Source: Gammaproteobacteria bacterium (GTDB taxonomy: Bacteria; Pseudomonadota; Gammaproteobacteria; Steroidobacterales; Woeseiaceae). Taken from it: a stretch of DNA of 43,607 bases. Positions 1 to 8,889 of the stretch are shown here, piece by piece. The position numbers and the translations under genes are program-made. Below the pieces are notes generated by a model, which had not been told where the DNA came from, did no database searches, and worked only from the letters and a program-made list of their open reading frames with translations. The stretch lies in contig JAOTUU010000007.1 in NCBI GenBank assembly GCA_029863705.1, positions 1-43,607 of the forward strand, in the 5' to 3' direction. Within the stretch, counting starts at the first letter, position 1. Every line of letters begins with the position of its first letter.

Positions 1-309
1 CCCACTTGTTGTCGTTAGCGGTTTTACGTTTGGCATGTCCATGAAACTTGTAATGCCGCCTGCCGCAGCGGCAGCCGATTCCGTCGCGAGATCGCCTTTT
101 GCTGTCAAACCCGGCTCGCGAAAATGTACCTGGTCATCAATCATTCCGGGAATCAGGTAAAAGCCTCGCGCATCGATTACGTCAACATTGTCTGTTGCGG
201 CAATACTACCGGCGATCTTGTCAATTCTGTCGCCGCTAATCAGCACGTCGGCATCACGTATCTCGCCTTCATTGATCAGGCGGGCATTGGTAATCAATAA
301 CTTGTTCAT
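1..309 (-). CDS. Dihydroorotase-like cyclic amidohydrolase, N-terminal part (truncated by window edge)
   Basis: The first 103 codons of an amidohydrolase can be read on the minus strand from an ATG at 309; the gene continues past position 1. The N-terminus MNKLLITNARLINEGEI and the later GFYLIPGMIDDQVHFREPG are typical of the dihydroorotase/allantoinase/hydantoinase family, in which the second block enters the metal site of the TIM barrel. Dihydroorotase interconverts carbamoyl-aspartate and dihydroorotate in pyrimidine synthesis. The usual metal-binding HxH reads QVH here, so the first histidine is glutamine; from memory, a subset of annotated dihydroorotases shares this DDQVHFREPG form. It is divergent from the threonine deaminase gene. 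Family membership is clear, but the exact substrate is inferred because the C-terminal two thirds is not visible. Confidence 0.8.
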   Translation of the reverse strand, partial: MNKLLITNARLINEGEIRDADVLISGDRIDKIAGSIAATDNVDVIDARGFYLIPGMIDDQVHFREPGLTAKGDLATESAAAAAGGITSFMDMPNVKPLTTTSG

Positions 310-471
310 ATGACGATTATGAGAGGGTCGCGCGACAAAAGCCATGCAAGGTCATGTTGAACAAGGCGCTCACTTGTCGTGCTGCCACAGATTTGAAGCT
401 ACGAGGCGAAATTTTGCGAGTGGCGGCCGGGTGTGCGATAACCGCCCTTGCATGACAAAAACGAGCGACAG

Positions 472-1989
472 ATGAGCGATATCAGCTACCCGGAGCGAAT
501 TCGAAATGCGCCAGTTTATGACGTGGCCATCGAGTCGCCGCTCGATTTTGCGCGCAATTTGTCGGCTCGTCTGAATAACCGCATCTGGCTGAAGCGCGAG
601 GACCTGCAACCGGTCTTCTCGTTCAAGTTACGCGGTGCTTACGCCAAACTCGCCTCGTTATCCGATAACGAGCTGGCCAACGGTGTCATCTGCAGCTCCG
701 CCGGCAACCACGCGCAAGGCGTCGCGCTCGCCGCTCAGCGTCGCGGCGTTCGAGCGGTCATCGTCATGCCCGTCACGACGCCATCCATCAAGGTAGACGC
801 CGTGCGTTCTCTGGATGGTGAGGTCGTCTTGTACGGCGATAATTACGACGATGCCTATACACGCGGGCGAGAACTGGAACAGCAACTCGGCCTGGTTTTC
901 ATTCATCCGTTTGACGACCCGGACGTTATTGCCGGCCAGGGCACGATTGCCGTGGAGATCCTCGGGCAAGCCAAGGAAAATATCGATGCCATCTTTGTCC
1001 CGATAGGCGGCGGAGGTCTTATTGCTGGCATTGCCACATACATCAAGTCTGTGAATCCGGACATTCGCATCGTCGGCGTCGAACCCGCCGACTCGGCAGC
1101 GATGCGCGATTCGCTGCAGGCGGGCTACCCGGTTGTTTTGGATCACGTTGGCATTTTTGCGGACGGCGTCGCCGTACGACGCGTGGGCGATGAGACATTT
1201 CGACTATGCCAGAAATCGGTGGATGAGATCGTCACCGTCGACACCGACCAGATCTGCGCGGCCATTCGCGATATCTTTGAGGACACACGATCTATCGTGG
1301 AGCCTGCGGGTGGCCTCGCTGTAGCCGGCGTTAAGAAATACATCGCTCACAACAAGCTCGAGAATCAGTCGATCATCACGATCAATTGCGGTGCTAATGT
1401 GAATTTCGATCGCCTTCGGCATATTGCCGAGCGCGCTGCAGTTGGTGAACAGACAGAAATGTTGCTCGCCGCCGAAATTCCGGAAGAACCAGGCAGCTTT
1501 CGCAACTTTTGCGAAATCATTGGGCGTCGCGGCATTACCGAATTCAACTACCGCTACAGCGACACCAGCACGGCGCACATATTTGTCGGCGTTCAGCTAC
1601 GGCATGGCCTCGAAGAACGCCATCAACTTTTGGCCGAGTTAAGAGATGCTGCTTATCCTGTCGAGGATCTCAGCGATAATGAAATGGTGAAACTGCATGT
1701 ACGCCATATGGTGGGTGGTCGCTCAACCGGGGTAGCCCACGAACGTCTATTTCGCTTTGAATTTCCGGAACGACCGGGCGCACTCCTCGATTTCCTGAAC
1801 GCGATAGGCACCAACTGGAATATCAGCTTGTTCCACTACCGCAACCATGGCTCGGATTACGGCCGAATCCTCGCAGGCATAGACGTGCCCGAAGAGGAAA
1901 CTGCGGAACTGGAAGCGCATCTTGCCGACCTCGGCTACCCGTACTGGGAAGAAAGCGACAACCCTGCTTACGCCATATTCCTGTCCTGA
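472..1989 (+). CDS. ilvA: Threonine ammonia-lyase, biosynthetic (IlvA)
   Basis: PLP enzyme converting L-threonine to 2-oxobutanoate and ammonia, the first committed step to isoleucine, in the cytoplasm. The PLP lysine lies in SFKLRGAY (about residue 52) and the phosphate-binding glycine loop is [10 protein letters not shown] (about residue 190). The C-terminal third carries two ACT-like regulatory repeats, visible as [17 protein letters not shown] and [18 protein letters not shown], as expected for the isoleucine-inhibited long form. From the ATG at 472 the protein is 505 aa, close to E. coli IlvA. I prefer this start ([10 protein letters not shown]) to the track's ATG at 448, because homology begins right after it. 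An intrinsic terminator lies about 170 bp downstream. Confidence 0.96.
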   Translation: MSDISYPERIRNAPVYDVAIESPLDFARNLSARLNNRIWLKREDLQPVFSFKLRGAYAKLASLSDNELANGVICSSAGNHAQGVALAAQRRGVRAVIVMPVTTPSIKVDAVRSLDGEVVLYGDNYDDAYTRGRELEQQLGLVFIHPFDDPDVIAGQGTIAVEILGQAKENIDAIFVPIGGGGLIAGIATYIKSVNPDIRIVGVEPADSAAMRDSLQAGYPVVLDHVGIFADGVAVRRVGDETFRLCQKSVDEIVTVDTDQICAAIRDIFEDTRSIVEPAGGLAVAGVKKYIAHNKLENQSIITINCGANVNFDRLRHIAERAAVGEQTEMLLAAEIPEEPGSFRNFCEIIGRRGITEFNYRYSDTSTAHIFVGVQLRHGLEERHQLLAELRDAAYPVEDLSDNEMVKLHVRHMVGGRSTGVAHERLFRFEFPERPGALLDFLNAIGTNWNISLFHYRNHGSDYGRILAGIDVPEEETAELEAHLADLGYPYWEESDNPAYAIFLS

Positions 1990-2157
1990 CGTCGTCTTCC
2001 AGCACGCTGTTTTCGGTATATGCGCTGCCATTATTCCATTTTCATCGCAACCAATCGGCCCCGCCGGGCATCAGAGGTATGTAACAACGCCACGGTGAAG
2101 ACGAGATTCGCGTAACAAACTAATTAAATCCCTTATGCTGTTTGTTTCGTAATATTT

Positions 2158-2190
2158 GGCGGTGACCTCACAGTCACCGCCATTTTTTTA
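2158..2190 (+). terminator. Rho-independent terminator downstream of ilvA
   Basis: A perfect 9-bp stem (GGCGGTGAC at 2158-2166, GTCACCGCC at 2173-2181) with a 6-nt loop is followed by A and seven T residues on the plus strand. The polarity fits termination of ilvA transcripts. The T run also overlaps the TAA stop of the convergent helicase gene. Downstream of the stem on the minus strand the sequence is AAATATTACG, so it is unlikely to be an efficient minus-strand terminator. Confidence 0.85.
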
Positions 2191-4287
2191 CCACATTTCG
2201 CGCAACCGGGTAGCAACATCCAGCTGCTTGCCGGAAACAACCACTCGCTGACTGACACCTGCCTCAGCGCGTCCATGAAAACAGGTGACCAGTGTTTTTA
2301 ACATCCCGTCTGTAAGAAAACGGCTGCGCGCACCATAGACATGCTTGTCACCATCGCGCCGTTGCTGCGTGACGTGATACTTGAGAGGTGCAATCAGGGC
2401 GAGCGACTGTTTGGCGCGCGTCATCGCAACGTACAAGAGGCGCCGCTCCTCTTCGATCATCTCGGGTTTTCCTGTTGCGAATTCCGAAGGAAAAACGCCG
2501 TCTGAAACATTCAGGATATAGACGGCATCCCACTCCTGCCCCTTGGCGGAGTGCACGGTCGATAACACCAGGTAGTCTTCGTCCAGCAAAGGGTCGCCGG
2601 CCAGATCGCCCGCCGCACTTGGCGGATCGAGTGTCAATTCAGTCAGGAATCGCTCACGCGTCGGATAGCGACCGGAAATCTGCTCGAGTTGTTCGAGGTC
2701 CGCCTCACGAGTGTCGAGACCGTCATACAGACGTTCGAGCTGCGGCTGATACCACCGCCGAACCTGTGTGAACTGTGCTTGCCAGCCGCTATCGCTGGTC
2801 TCCGCCGCCGACAACGATTCCATCAACTGGCAAAAGCCCTGCCAGTCATTGCGGGTTGCCGACGGTGGGCGGAATTCACGCAGTGAGCAGAAACTGAATT
2901 CATTGAGCGCCAGATATTCGTAGCCGCGGGAGGCGTAGGCCGGTCCCATACCTGGCAGTAATTTCAGAACCCGAAACGCCGCCACTTCATTTTTCGGGTT
3001 CTCGGCCCACTTGAGAACGGATAGAACGTCTTTTACGTGCCCGGCCTCAAGGAACTTCAGACCGCCATATTTCACGTAAGGGATTTTTCGCCGCACAAGT
3101 TCGAGCTCGAGCCTGTCACTGTGATGTGAACCACGAAACAAGACGGCCTGATCCATGAGCTGCATTCCCATCTCACGATTTTCAAGAATCGACTCTACAA
3201 CGTACTCAGCTTCGGCATCGCTGTCTTCGACCGTGACATAGTGCGGCTTGTCGCCATGCTTGCTGTTGGAATACAGGTTCTTGCGATATTGCCGCTCACT
3301 TTCGGCAATCAGAAAGTTTGCGGAGTCGAGAATGGGCTGGCTGGATCGATAATTTTCTTCGAGCGAAACAACTTGCGCTGTTGGCATGAACTGATCAGGG
3401 AAGCCGAGGATGTTCTCCACCTCTGCTGCCCGAAATGAGTAAATCGACTGCGCATCGTCTCCAACAACCGTGACACCTGTGCCGTCCGGCTTCAGGGCCC
3501 GTAGTATTTGCGCTTGCACCAGATTGGTGTCCTGGTATTCGTCCACAAGCACATGGTCAAACCAGGATCCAATCTCCGCTGCAAATTCGTCATCCGCGAC
3601 GAGGTGGCTCCAGTACAGCAGCAAGTCGTCATAATCGAGTGCCTGGATATTTTGCTTGCGCTCGACGTAGTGACGAAACAGCTCCCGTAACTCCGGCTCC
3701 CAGTCCGCACACCACGGGTAGGTTTCATTCAAAACATCGAGCAGTGGCTTCTGCGAATTAACACATCGCGAGTAAATTGCCAGGCAAGTGTCTTTCTTGG
3801 GAAAACGGCGCGACTTTTTTGAAAGTGCCAGCTCATGCCTGGCAACATCGATCAGGTCTGCTGCATCGCCTCTGTCGAGCACCGAAAAACCGGGATCGAG
3901 ATTGAGGTTGGCCGCAAATTGCCGGAGCAGGCGATTCGCGACGGAGTGAAACGTGCCAGACCATGGAAGTACGCCAGCCGCGACAAGTTTCGTCCTGCCG
4001 CCATCAAGCATTCGCCGGACAATGCTATCGACACGACGCGTCATCTCCTGCGCTGCCCGCCGAGTAAACGTCAGCAGCAGAATGCGTTCGGGGCTCACGC
4101 CCTGGATGACCAGATGCGCCACGCGATGCGCAAGCGTCATGGTCTTGCCGGTGCCTGCTCCGGCAATAATAAGGAGAGGACCCGCTTGAAAGGAGCTGTC
4201 AGCTGGCTTTACGCCGTATGCAGCCGCCTGGCGCTGTGCCGGGTTCAGCAAATCCAGATAGTCATCAGTACGCTCAGCTGCTTGCAC
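2188..4287 (-). CDS. UvrD/PcrA-like superfamily 1 ATP-dependent DNA helicase
   Basis: A 699-aa SF1A helicase. Visible motifs in order are a Q-motif (LNPAQRQA, about residue 15), Walker A AGAGTGKT (about 43-50), LLLTFTRRAAQEM (Ia), DEYQDTN (motif II), GDDAQSIYSFRAA (III), LEENYRSSQ (IV), STVHSAKGQEWDAVYIL (V) and EEERRLLYVAMTRAK (VI). It should unwind DNA 3'-5' in repair or replication restart. It resembles UvrD/Rep/PcrA but is somewhat short (UvrD is about 720 aa), so I do not assign uvrD, rep or pcrA. The start is GTG at 4287 with GGAG seven nucleotides upstream; no in-frame ATG fits better. Two overlapping LexA-like boxes sit about 20 nt upstream, so SOS control is likely. It is convergent with ilvA. 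Confidence 0.93.
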   Translation of the reverse strand: MQAAERTDDYLDLLNPAQRQAAAYGVKPADSSFQAGPLLIIAGAGTGKTMTLAHRVAHLVIQGVSPERILLLTFTRRAAQEMTRRVDSIVRRMLDGGRTKLVAAGVLPWSGTFHSVANRLLRQFAANLNLDPGFSVLDRGDAADLIDVARHELALSKKSRRFPKKDTCLAIYSRCVNSQKPLLDVLNETYPWCADWEPELRELFRHYVERKQNIQALDYDDLLLYWSHLVADDEFAAEIGSWFDHVLVDEYQDTNLVQAQILRALKPDGTGVTVVGDDAQSIYSFRAAEVENILGFPDQFMPTAQVVSLEENYRSSQPILDSANFLIAESERQYRKNLYSNSKHGDKPHYVTVEDSDAEAEYVVESILENREMGMQLMDQAVLFRGSHHSDRLELELVRRKIPYVKYGGLKFLEAGHVKDVLSVLKWAENPKNEVAAFRVLKLLPGMGPAYASRGYEYLALNEFSFCSLREFRPPSATRNDWQGFCQLMESLSAAETSDSGWQAQFTQVRRWYQPQLERLYDGLDTREADLEQLEQISGRYPTRERFLTELTLDPPSAAGDLAGDPLLDEDYLVLSTVHSAKGQEWDAVYILNVSDGVFPSEFATGKPEMIEEERRLLYVAMTRAKQSLALIAPLKYHVTQQRRDGDKHVYGARSRFLTDGMLKTLVTCFHGRAEAGVSQRVVVSGKQLDVATRLREMW

Positions 4288-4307
4288 GCCCGCACTCCAC
4301 CCTAAAG

Positions 4308-4344
4308 ATATGTATTTTTATACAGTACTGGATGTATTTACAAG
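4308..4344 (-). promoter_or_regulatory. Two overlapping LexA (SOS) box-like sequences upstream of the helicase
   Basis: On the plus strand, 4308-4327 reads ATATGTATTTTTATACAGTA, whose reverse complement TACTGTATAAAAATACATAT matches the gammaproteobacterial SOS consensus TACTGTATATATATACAGTA at 15 of 20 positions, with one half-site essentially intact. A second candidate, TACTGGATGTATTTACAAGG (4326-4345), shares the ACAGTACTG junction and matches at about 14 of 20. The first box starts 20 nt from the helicase GTG. Overlapping double boxes are known in some strongly SOS-controlled promoters. The assignment is by eye against the E. coli consensus; the local LexA specificity is unknown. Confidence 0.6.
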
Positions 4345-4610
4345 GGTCGGATGCCTGTTGATGAAAGTCGAACGGGTATCACCCCGGCCATGCAGACGAA
4401 AAAAAACATCGGATCGGCCGACTTTTCCTATTCATTGATCGAATAGTCGACACCACGAACGCGCAGACGAACGACTCGTCGCAGTCGGATAGCCTGATAG
4501 ACATCAGTGACTGTGATCACGCCCACAACGAGCTAACACGGGTACAGTGTAGTCTGTTTGTATAGAATCCCGCATACTCCGACTGCTTTTCTACCAATCA
4601 AAATGGCTGC
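4345..4610. other. Intergenic region between the divergent helicase and SLC13 permease genes
   Basis: The complete gap is 323 bp (4288-4610) including the LexA-like boxes. I find no ORF with a convincing ribosome site or family signature here. TATAGAAT (4561-4568) could be the -10 element for the permease gene, leaving a leader of about 40 nt, but no good -35 hexamer stands at the right distance. No strong hairpin with a U-tract was seen. Confidence 0.4.
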
Positions 4611-6974
4611 ATGACGTACGACATCGCACTTGTCCTTGGCATTCTTGTCGTCTCGCTGATTCTGTTTATCAGCGAAGTCATCCGCATGGATCTTGTCGCC
4701 TTGCTTGTGCTCGGCGCGCTGGCTATTACCGGACTCGTTGACTCCAATCAGGCTTTCGCGGGTTTCTCGAATAGCGCCGTCATCACCGTCTGGGCAATGT
4801 TCATCCTCAGCGAAGGCCTCACCCGAACCGGTATCGCGGACATCATAGGCCGCCAGGTCATGCGCATTGCAGGGCGCCGCGAGTTCGCGATGATCCTGGT
4901 TATCATGATTACCGGCGCCGTGCTTTCCGCCTTCATGAATAACATTGGCGTTGCGGCACTGATGTTGCCGGTCGTCGTCGAAGTGTCGCGACGCACCCGA
5001 ATTCCTGCCTCCAGGCTGCTGATGCCACTTGCGTACTCAACATTACTGGGCGGCCTCACAACCCTGATTGGCACACCGCCAAACCTGCTCATCAGCGAAT
5101 CCCTGGTGCTGGGTGGATACGCACCGTTCAAGCTATTCGATTTCACGCCCATGGGCGGCGCCGTCATGGTTATTGGTGTGTTGTTTGTCGCACTATTCGG
5201 CAGATTCTTGCTGCCGAAGAAACGGGCAGAGCACGGCAAACACGTCAGTCAGCGCAGCTTACGTGCGCGTTACAAGCTGCACGAACGGACGTTCATGCTG
5301 CGAGTACCGACAAGCTCAATACTTGTGGGCAAGACCCTTGCCGACAGCCGCATTGGCACCTCGACCGGCCTGATTATCCTCGCGGTTGTTCGACAGGGTC
5401 GTAGCAAACCCTTGCCCGGCAGGCAGACGGTTCTGCGCGGTGGTGATGGCATCCTTGTGCAAGGCCGCATCGATCAGTTTCGTGAGTTGCGGCGCTGGTC
5501 AGATCTCGTCATCGAACGCGAAGCGCCAGTTTTGAAGTCTATGGTCGCTGAGAAGCTCGCCTACGCTGAAGTGACGATTACCGACACCTCACCACTCGTA
5601 TCTGAGCTCGTACGCCACGCAAATTTTCGTTCGCGCTTCAACGTCTCTGTTGTCGGCGTAAGGCGCAGAGATCAGTACCGCCTCACGAACCTTGCCTATG
5701 TCCCATTGCGCAAGGGCGAACGAGTATTGGTCCACGGAGAAGTCGACGCGGTCGCGCAGCTGGAGAAGTTTTCGGATTTCTCGGAAGTTGAGATCCTCTC
5801 ACCTGAGCGGCTTGATGAGGTCTACCGTACCGACGAGCGGATGTTTGTTGTGCGCCTGCCCAAGGAGAGCGAACTCGCCAATGCCACTTTAAGCAAGCGC
5901 CGCTTGTCCGATGTTTTCGATTTTCGCGTGGTGGCCGTTTTCCGCGAGGGTTCGCTTACGGTCATGCCACAAGCGGATGACGATCTCCTGGGCGGAGACC
6001 TGATACTCATTGAGGGTCAGCCGACAGACCTGGATGTATTGCGCGGGCTGCAGGAACTTGAGATAGAGACCAGTGTTTCACCGAACCTCGGAGCGCTCGA
6101 GTCCGAGCGCCTGACACTGATGGATGCAACGTTGGATCCGCGCACGAGCCTGGCCGGTCGAACAGTCGGTGAACTTAATTTTCGGGAGCGTTACGGCATC
6201 GAGCTCGCAGGCATCTGGCGCGAAGGTGAAACCGTCGGCACCGAGTTAGCCGATGAACGTTTACAAATTGGCGATGCGTTACTCTTGCTGGGTCCCCGTG
6301 ACCGTTTGCAATTGCTGTCCGCTGAATCCGACTTTCTTATTCTGACCCCACTGGGTCAGGAGCCACCCGACACGCGGCGCGCTCCCCTCGCAGCGGCCAT
6401 AATGCTGGGCGTTGTGCTCGCGGTGATGCTCGGCTATGCACCCATTGCAGTGGCCGCTGTCATCGGTGGCACCGTCATGGTGTTAACCGGCTGCCTCAAT
6501 ATGGAACAGGCTTATCGCGCCATCGACTGGCGAGCGATATTCCTCATAGCCGGTATGTTGCCATTGGGCACCGCGATGCAGGATTCCGGCGCGGCAATGT
6601 ACCTTGCAAACCAGGTGATGGCATTCCTTGGCGACGCTGGTCCGTGGCCGGTTATTATGGGTCTGTATATCCTGACGGCTATGGCGACAATGATCATTCC
6701 TACTGCCGCACTGGTTGTACTGATGTCGCCTATCGTGCTCTCAGCGATGGGCGATATGGGGCTGCAACCCGAGACCGCGATGATGGCCGTTGCGATGGCT
6801 GCCTCGGCAAGTTTCACGAGCCCAATATCACATCCGGCTAACATTCTTGTAATGGGTCCCGGTGGCTACCGCTTCGTAGATTATCTCAAGGTCGGTGTGC
6901 CGCTGACCATTGTCGTATTTATTGCGGTCATGTTTCTGTTGCCCATAATATGGCCGCTGCAGGCCATTCAGTAG
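4611..6974 (+). CDS. SLC13-family (DASS) anion permease with four RCK_C-like cytoplasmic repeats
   Basis: A 787-aa inner-membrane transporter of the divalent anion:Na+ symporter group. Residues 1 to about 205 and about 590 to 787 are hydrophobic membrane halves. Conserved features include FMNNIGVAALMLPVVVEVSRR and LIGTPPNLLISE in the N-terminal half, and ASFTSPISHPANILVMGPGGY near the C-terminus, matching the two SNT-like substrate/sodium sites of the family. Between them lies about 370 residues of soluble sequence with four TrkA-C/RCK_C-like units, each opening with a core such as MLRVPTSSILVGKTL, MFVVRLPKES or LTLMDATLDPRTSLAG and closing with a GD/GE-x-hh-hhG strand. Substrate (sulfate, dicarboxylate or another anion) cannot be told. 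It ends 12 nt before the flavoprotein gene, so the two probably share a transcript. Confidence 0.9.
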   Translation: MTYDIALVLGILVVSLILFISEVIRMDLVALLVLGALAITGLVDSNQAFAGFSNSAVITVWAMFILSEGLTRTGIADIIGRQVMRIAGRREFAMILVIMITGAVLSAFMNNIGVAALMLPVVVEVSRRTRIPASRLLMPLAYSTLLGGLTTLIGTPPNLLISESLVLGGYAPFKLFDFTPMGGAVMVIGVLFVALFGRFLLPKKRAEHGKHVSQRSLRARYKLHERTFMLRVPTSSILVGKTLADSRIGTSTGLIILAVVRQGRSKPLPGRQTVLRGGDGILVQGRIDQFRELRRWSDLVIEREAPVLKSMVAEKLAYAEVTITDTSPLVSELVRHANFRSRFNVSVVGVRRRDQYRLTNLAYVPLRKGERVLVHGEVDAVAQLEKFSDFSEVEILSPERLDEVYRTDERMFVVRLPKESELANATLSKRRLSDVFDFRVVAVFREGSLTVMPQADDDLLGGDLILIEGQPTDLDVLRGLQELEIETSVSPNLGALESERLTLMDATLDPRTSLAGRTVGELNFRERYGIELAGIWREGETVGTELADERLQIGDALLLLGPRDRLQLLSAESDFLILTPLGQEPPDTRRAPLAAAIMLGVVLAVMLGYAPIAVAAVIGGTVMVLTGCLNMEQAYRAIDWRAIFLIAGMLPLGTAMQDSGAAMYLANQVMAFLGDAGPWPVIMGLYILTAMATMIIPTAALVVLMSPIVLSAMGDMGLQPETAMMAVAMAASASFTSPISHPANILVMGPGGYRFVDYLKVGVPLTIVVFIAVMFLLPIIWPLQAIQ

Positions 6975-6986
6975 GACGACTCCAGC

Positions 6987-8201
6987 GTGACAGAAACCAT
7001 TGCGATCGTCGGTGCCGGCCACGCGGCGGGCCAGGCCATTGCAACGCTAATTCAAAAAAAGTTCGACGGGCGAATTGTACTCATTGGGGACGAGCCGTAC
7101 TTGCCGTACCAGCGTCCTCCGCTATCGAAAAAGTATCTTGCGGGTGAGCTAGCGACCGAACGCCTGTACGTAAAACCCGCGGCCTTTTATGACGATGCGC
7201 AAATTGAGTTGCGATTGAATACGCATGTTTGCAACATAGACCGCGGCGCACGACAGCTAACGACCAATGACGATGGCGAAGTCGCCTACGACAAACTCAT
7301 CCTGGCACTGGGTTCGCGTGTTCGAAAATTGCAAGTCAAGGGCAGCGAGCTCGAGGGCATTCACTATCTGCGGGGTATAGCTGATGTCGATGCAATCCGT
7401 GCGGCTGCATCCACAGGTGAGCGTGTTGTAATCGTGGGCGCTGGTTATATCGGCCTGGAGGTGGCCGCCGTGTGTCGTCAGCGGGGTCTGGACGTCACTG
7501 TAATAGAAATGGCTGAGCGTGTAATGAGCCGCGTTGTGTCGTCGGAGGTATCGGACTTTTATCAAAAAACGCACAACAGTCATGGCGTCAAACTGATGCT
7601 CTCAACTGGCCTCAGCAGCTTCCATGGCAATGGCAAGGTGCACTCCGTCATGACCAGCGATGGACAAACATTGGCAGCCGATTTTGTCGTCATTGGTGTT
7701 GGCATTTTGCCCAATGTCGAGCTCGCCGAATCCGCCGGTCTCGAGGTTAACGACGGTATCGTCGTTGACGACCAATGCCGAACGTCGGATTCGAACATCT
7801 ATGCTGTTGGTGATTGCACTTCACACCCTAACGCAATTTACGATATGCAATTGCGACTTGAGTCGGTGCACAACGCCCTTGAACAAGCGAAAACCGCCGC
7901 CAGCAATATTTGCGGTGTGGAAAAGCACTACTCACAGGTGCCGTGGTTCTGGTCCGACCAGTACGAGCTCAAGCTTCAGATCGCAGGGCTATCTCAGGGT
8001 TACGATAGGGCGATTTTGCGAGGTGACCCCGAAAGCGAGAGTTTCTCTTGTTTGTATCTGAAGGACGGCATACTCATCGCGGTCGACGCCATCAATGCGC
8101 CGAAGGACTTTCTGCAGTCAAAAGTGTTGATCGCCGAACGCGCACGAATCGACCCTCAACTATTGGCCAACGCTGACGTCGCGCTCAAGGATCTGAGCTA
8201 G
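6987..8201 (+). CDS. NAD(P)H-dependent FAD oxidoreductase, ferredoxin/rubredoxin reductase type
   Basis: A 404-aa flavoprotein of the putidaredoxin/ferredoxin reductase family that passes electrons from NAD(P)H to a small iron-sulfur protein or rubredoxin. The N-terminal FAD motif is IAIVGAGHAAGQA, followed by the family signature PYLPYQRPPLSKKYL. A second dinucleotide motif, VVIVGAGYIGLEVAA, lies at about 145-160. The second FAD signature NIYAVGDC is at about residue 270, and the C-terminal third (VPWFWSDQYELKLQIAG) is the dimer domain typical of this group. It starts at GTG 6987, just after the permease stop. No partner ferredoxin, oxygenase or P450 is visible nearby, so the acceptor is unknown. 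Its 3' end overlaps the convergent gene by 17 nt. Confidence 0.9.
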   Translation: MTETIAIVGAGHAAGQAIATLIQKKFDGRIVLIGDEPYLPYQRPPLSKKYLAGELATERLYVKPAAFYDDAQIELRLNTHVCNIDRGARQLTTNDDGEVAYDKLILALGSRVRKLQVKGSELEGIHYLRGIADVDAIRAAASTGERVVIVGAGYIGLEVAAVCRQRGLDVTVIEMAERVMSRVVSSEVSDFYQKTHNSHGVKLMLSTGLSSFHGNGKVHSVMTSDGQTLAADFVVIGVGILPNVELAESAGLEVNDGIVVDDQCRTSDSNIYAVGDCTSHPNAIYDMQLRLESVHNALEQAKTAASNICGVEKHYSQVPWFWSDQYELKLQIAGLSQGYDRAILRGDPESESFSCLYLKDGILIAVDAINAPKDFLQSKVLIAERARIDPQLLANADVALKDLS

Positions 8202-8889
8202 CCTCCAGTTCCGCGCGCGGAATTTCGATCGACAATTCGCCGTCGACGGCGACCGGCCCAAGCTCCACCGAATACGCTTTCGCACTGAGCGCCTCGACTC
8301 CTTCAGACCTGAGCCCTGCGAATTCGCCGCTGCCGCCGGCCACGCTTGCCGTTCCCAGCGCACCGGGTCCCGCCGTAACATCGCCTCGCCATATTCCACG
8401 CCAGCTGTCGGCTGAGCTCCAGTACGCAGGAATAACGATTTCACGGAAGTAACTCCAGAGGTTCTCGCTCTGTGCGACGAACAAGCTGCCGCGCTCGGGC
8501 ATGTAGATATGCCAAACGCTGTCAACAATCGCCTGCCCGTTCAGGATGTTCGTACTTTCCGAGTCAGACGAGAACTTGATGCCGATTCCGGCAGCTTGTC
8601 CACGACTATCAGTCAGGACTGTCGCTAACGCCCGGGTCTTGCGAATCGGCGCTTCCCACAATTGCAAAACCTTGGCTGGGTGAGGATCGATTCTCGACTC
8701 ACCGTCATTGGTATAAATGAGCATATCTTGTACAGCGGCCGAATAACCGAGCTTGACGACATCGTTGTCGGTCACCGTTATTGGCGACAAGCGCTGCTGC
8801 GCCATGAACGGGTTGAAGTACAGCAAGCCAAGGAATACAACTGCTCCGACGGCCATCCCGACTATCAATGCGAACAAGTACTTAATCAC
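8185..8889 (-). CDS. Membrane-anchored protein of unknown function (paralogue of upstream gene)
   Basis: A 234-aa protein that I cannot assign to a named family. One N-terminal hydrophobic helix (about residues 4-26) is followed by a predicted periplasmic domain, which suggests an uncleaved signal anchor. It starts at GTG 8889, which overlaps the stop of the preceding gene (GTGA), indicating translational coupling. The block DSVWHIYMPERGSLFVAQ aligns with VIEWVLHLPARGSIYVSM of that gene, and the positions before it (LWEAPIRKTRAL against ELFKIRNTKDVV) are also similar. The two are therefore probably diverged tandem duplicates. It overlaps the convergent oxidoreductase gene by 17 nt. Confidence 0.75.
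   Translation of the reverse strand: MIKYLFALIVGMAVGAVVFLGLLYFNPFMAQQRLSPITVTDNDVVKLGYSAAVQDMLIYTNDGESRIDPHPAKVLQLWEAPIRKTRALATVLTDSRGQAAGIGIKFSSDSESTNILNGQAIVDSVWHIYMPERGSLFVAQSENLWSYFREIVIPAYWSSADSWRGIWRGDVTAGPGALGTASVAGGSGEFAGLRSEGVEALSAKAYSVELGPVAVDGELSIEIPRAELEASSDP

Noticed and set aside
658-1146. 162-aa minus-strand ORF opposite ilvA
   Set aside because: It is antisense to the catalytic domain of ilvA, with no independent evidence.
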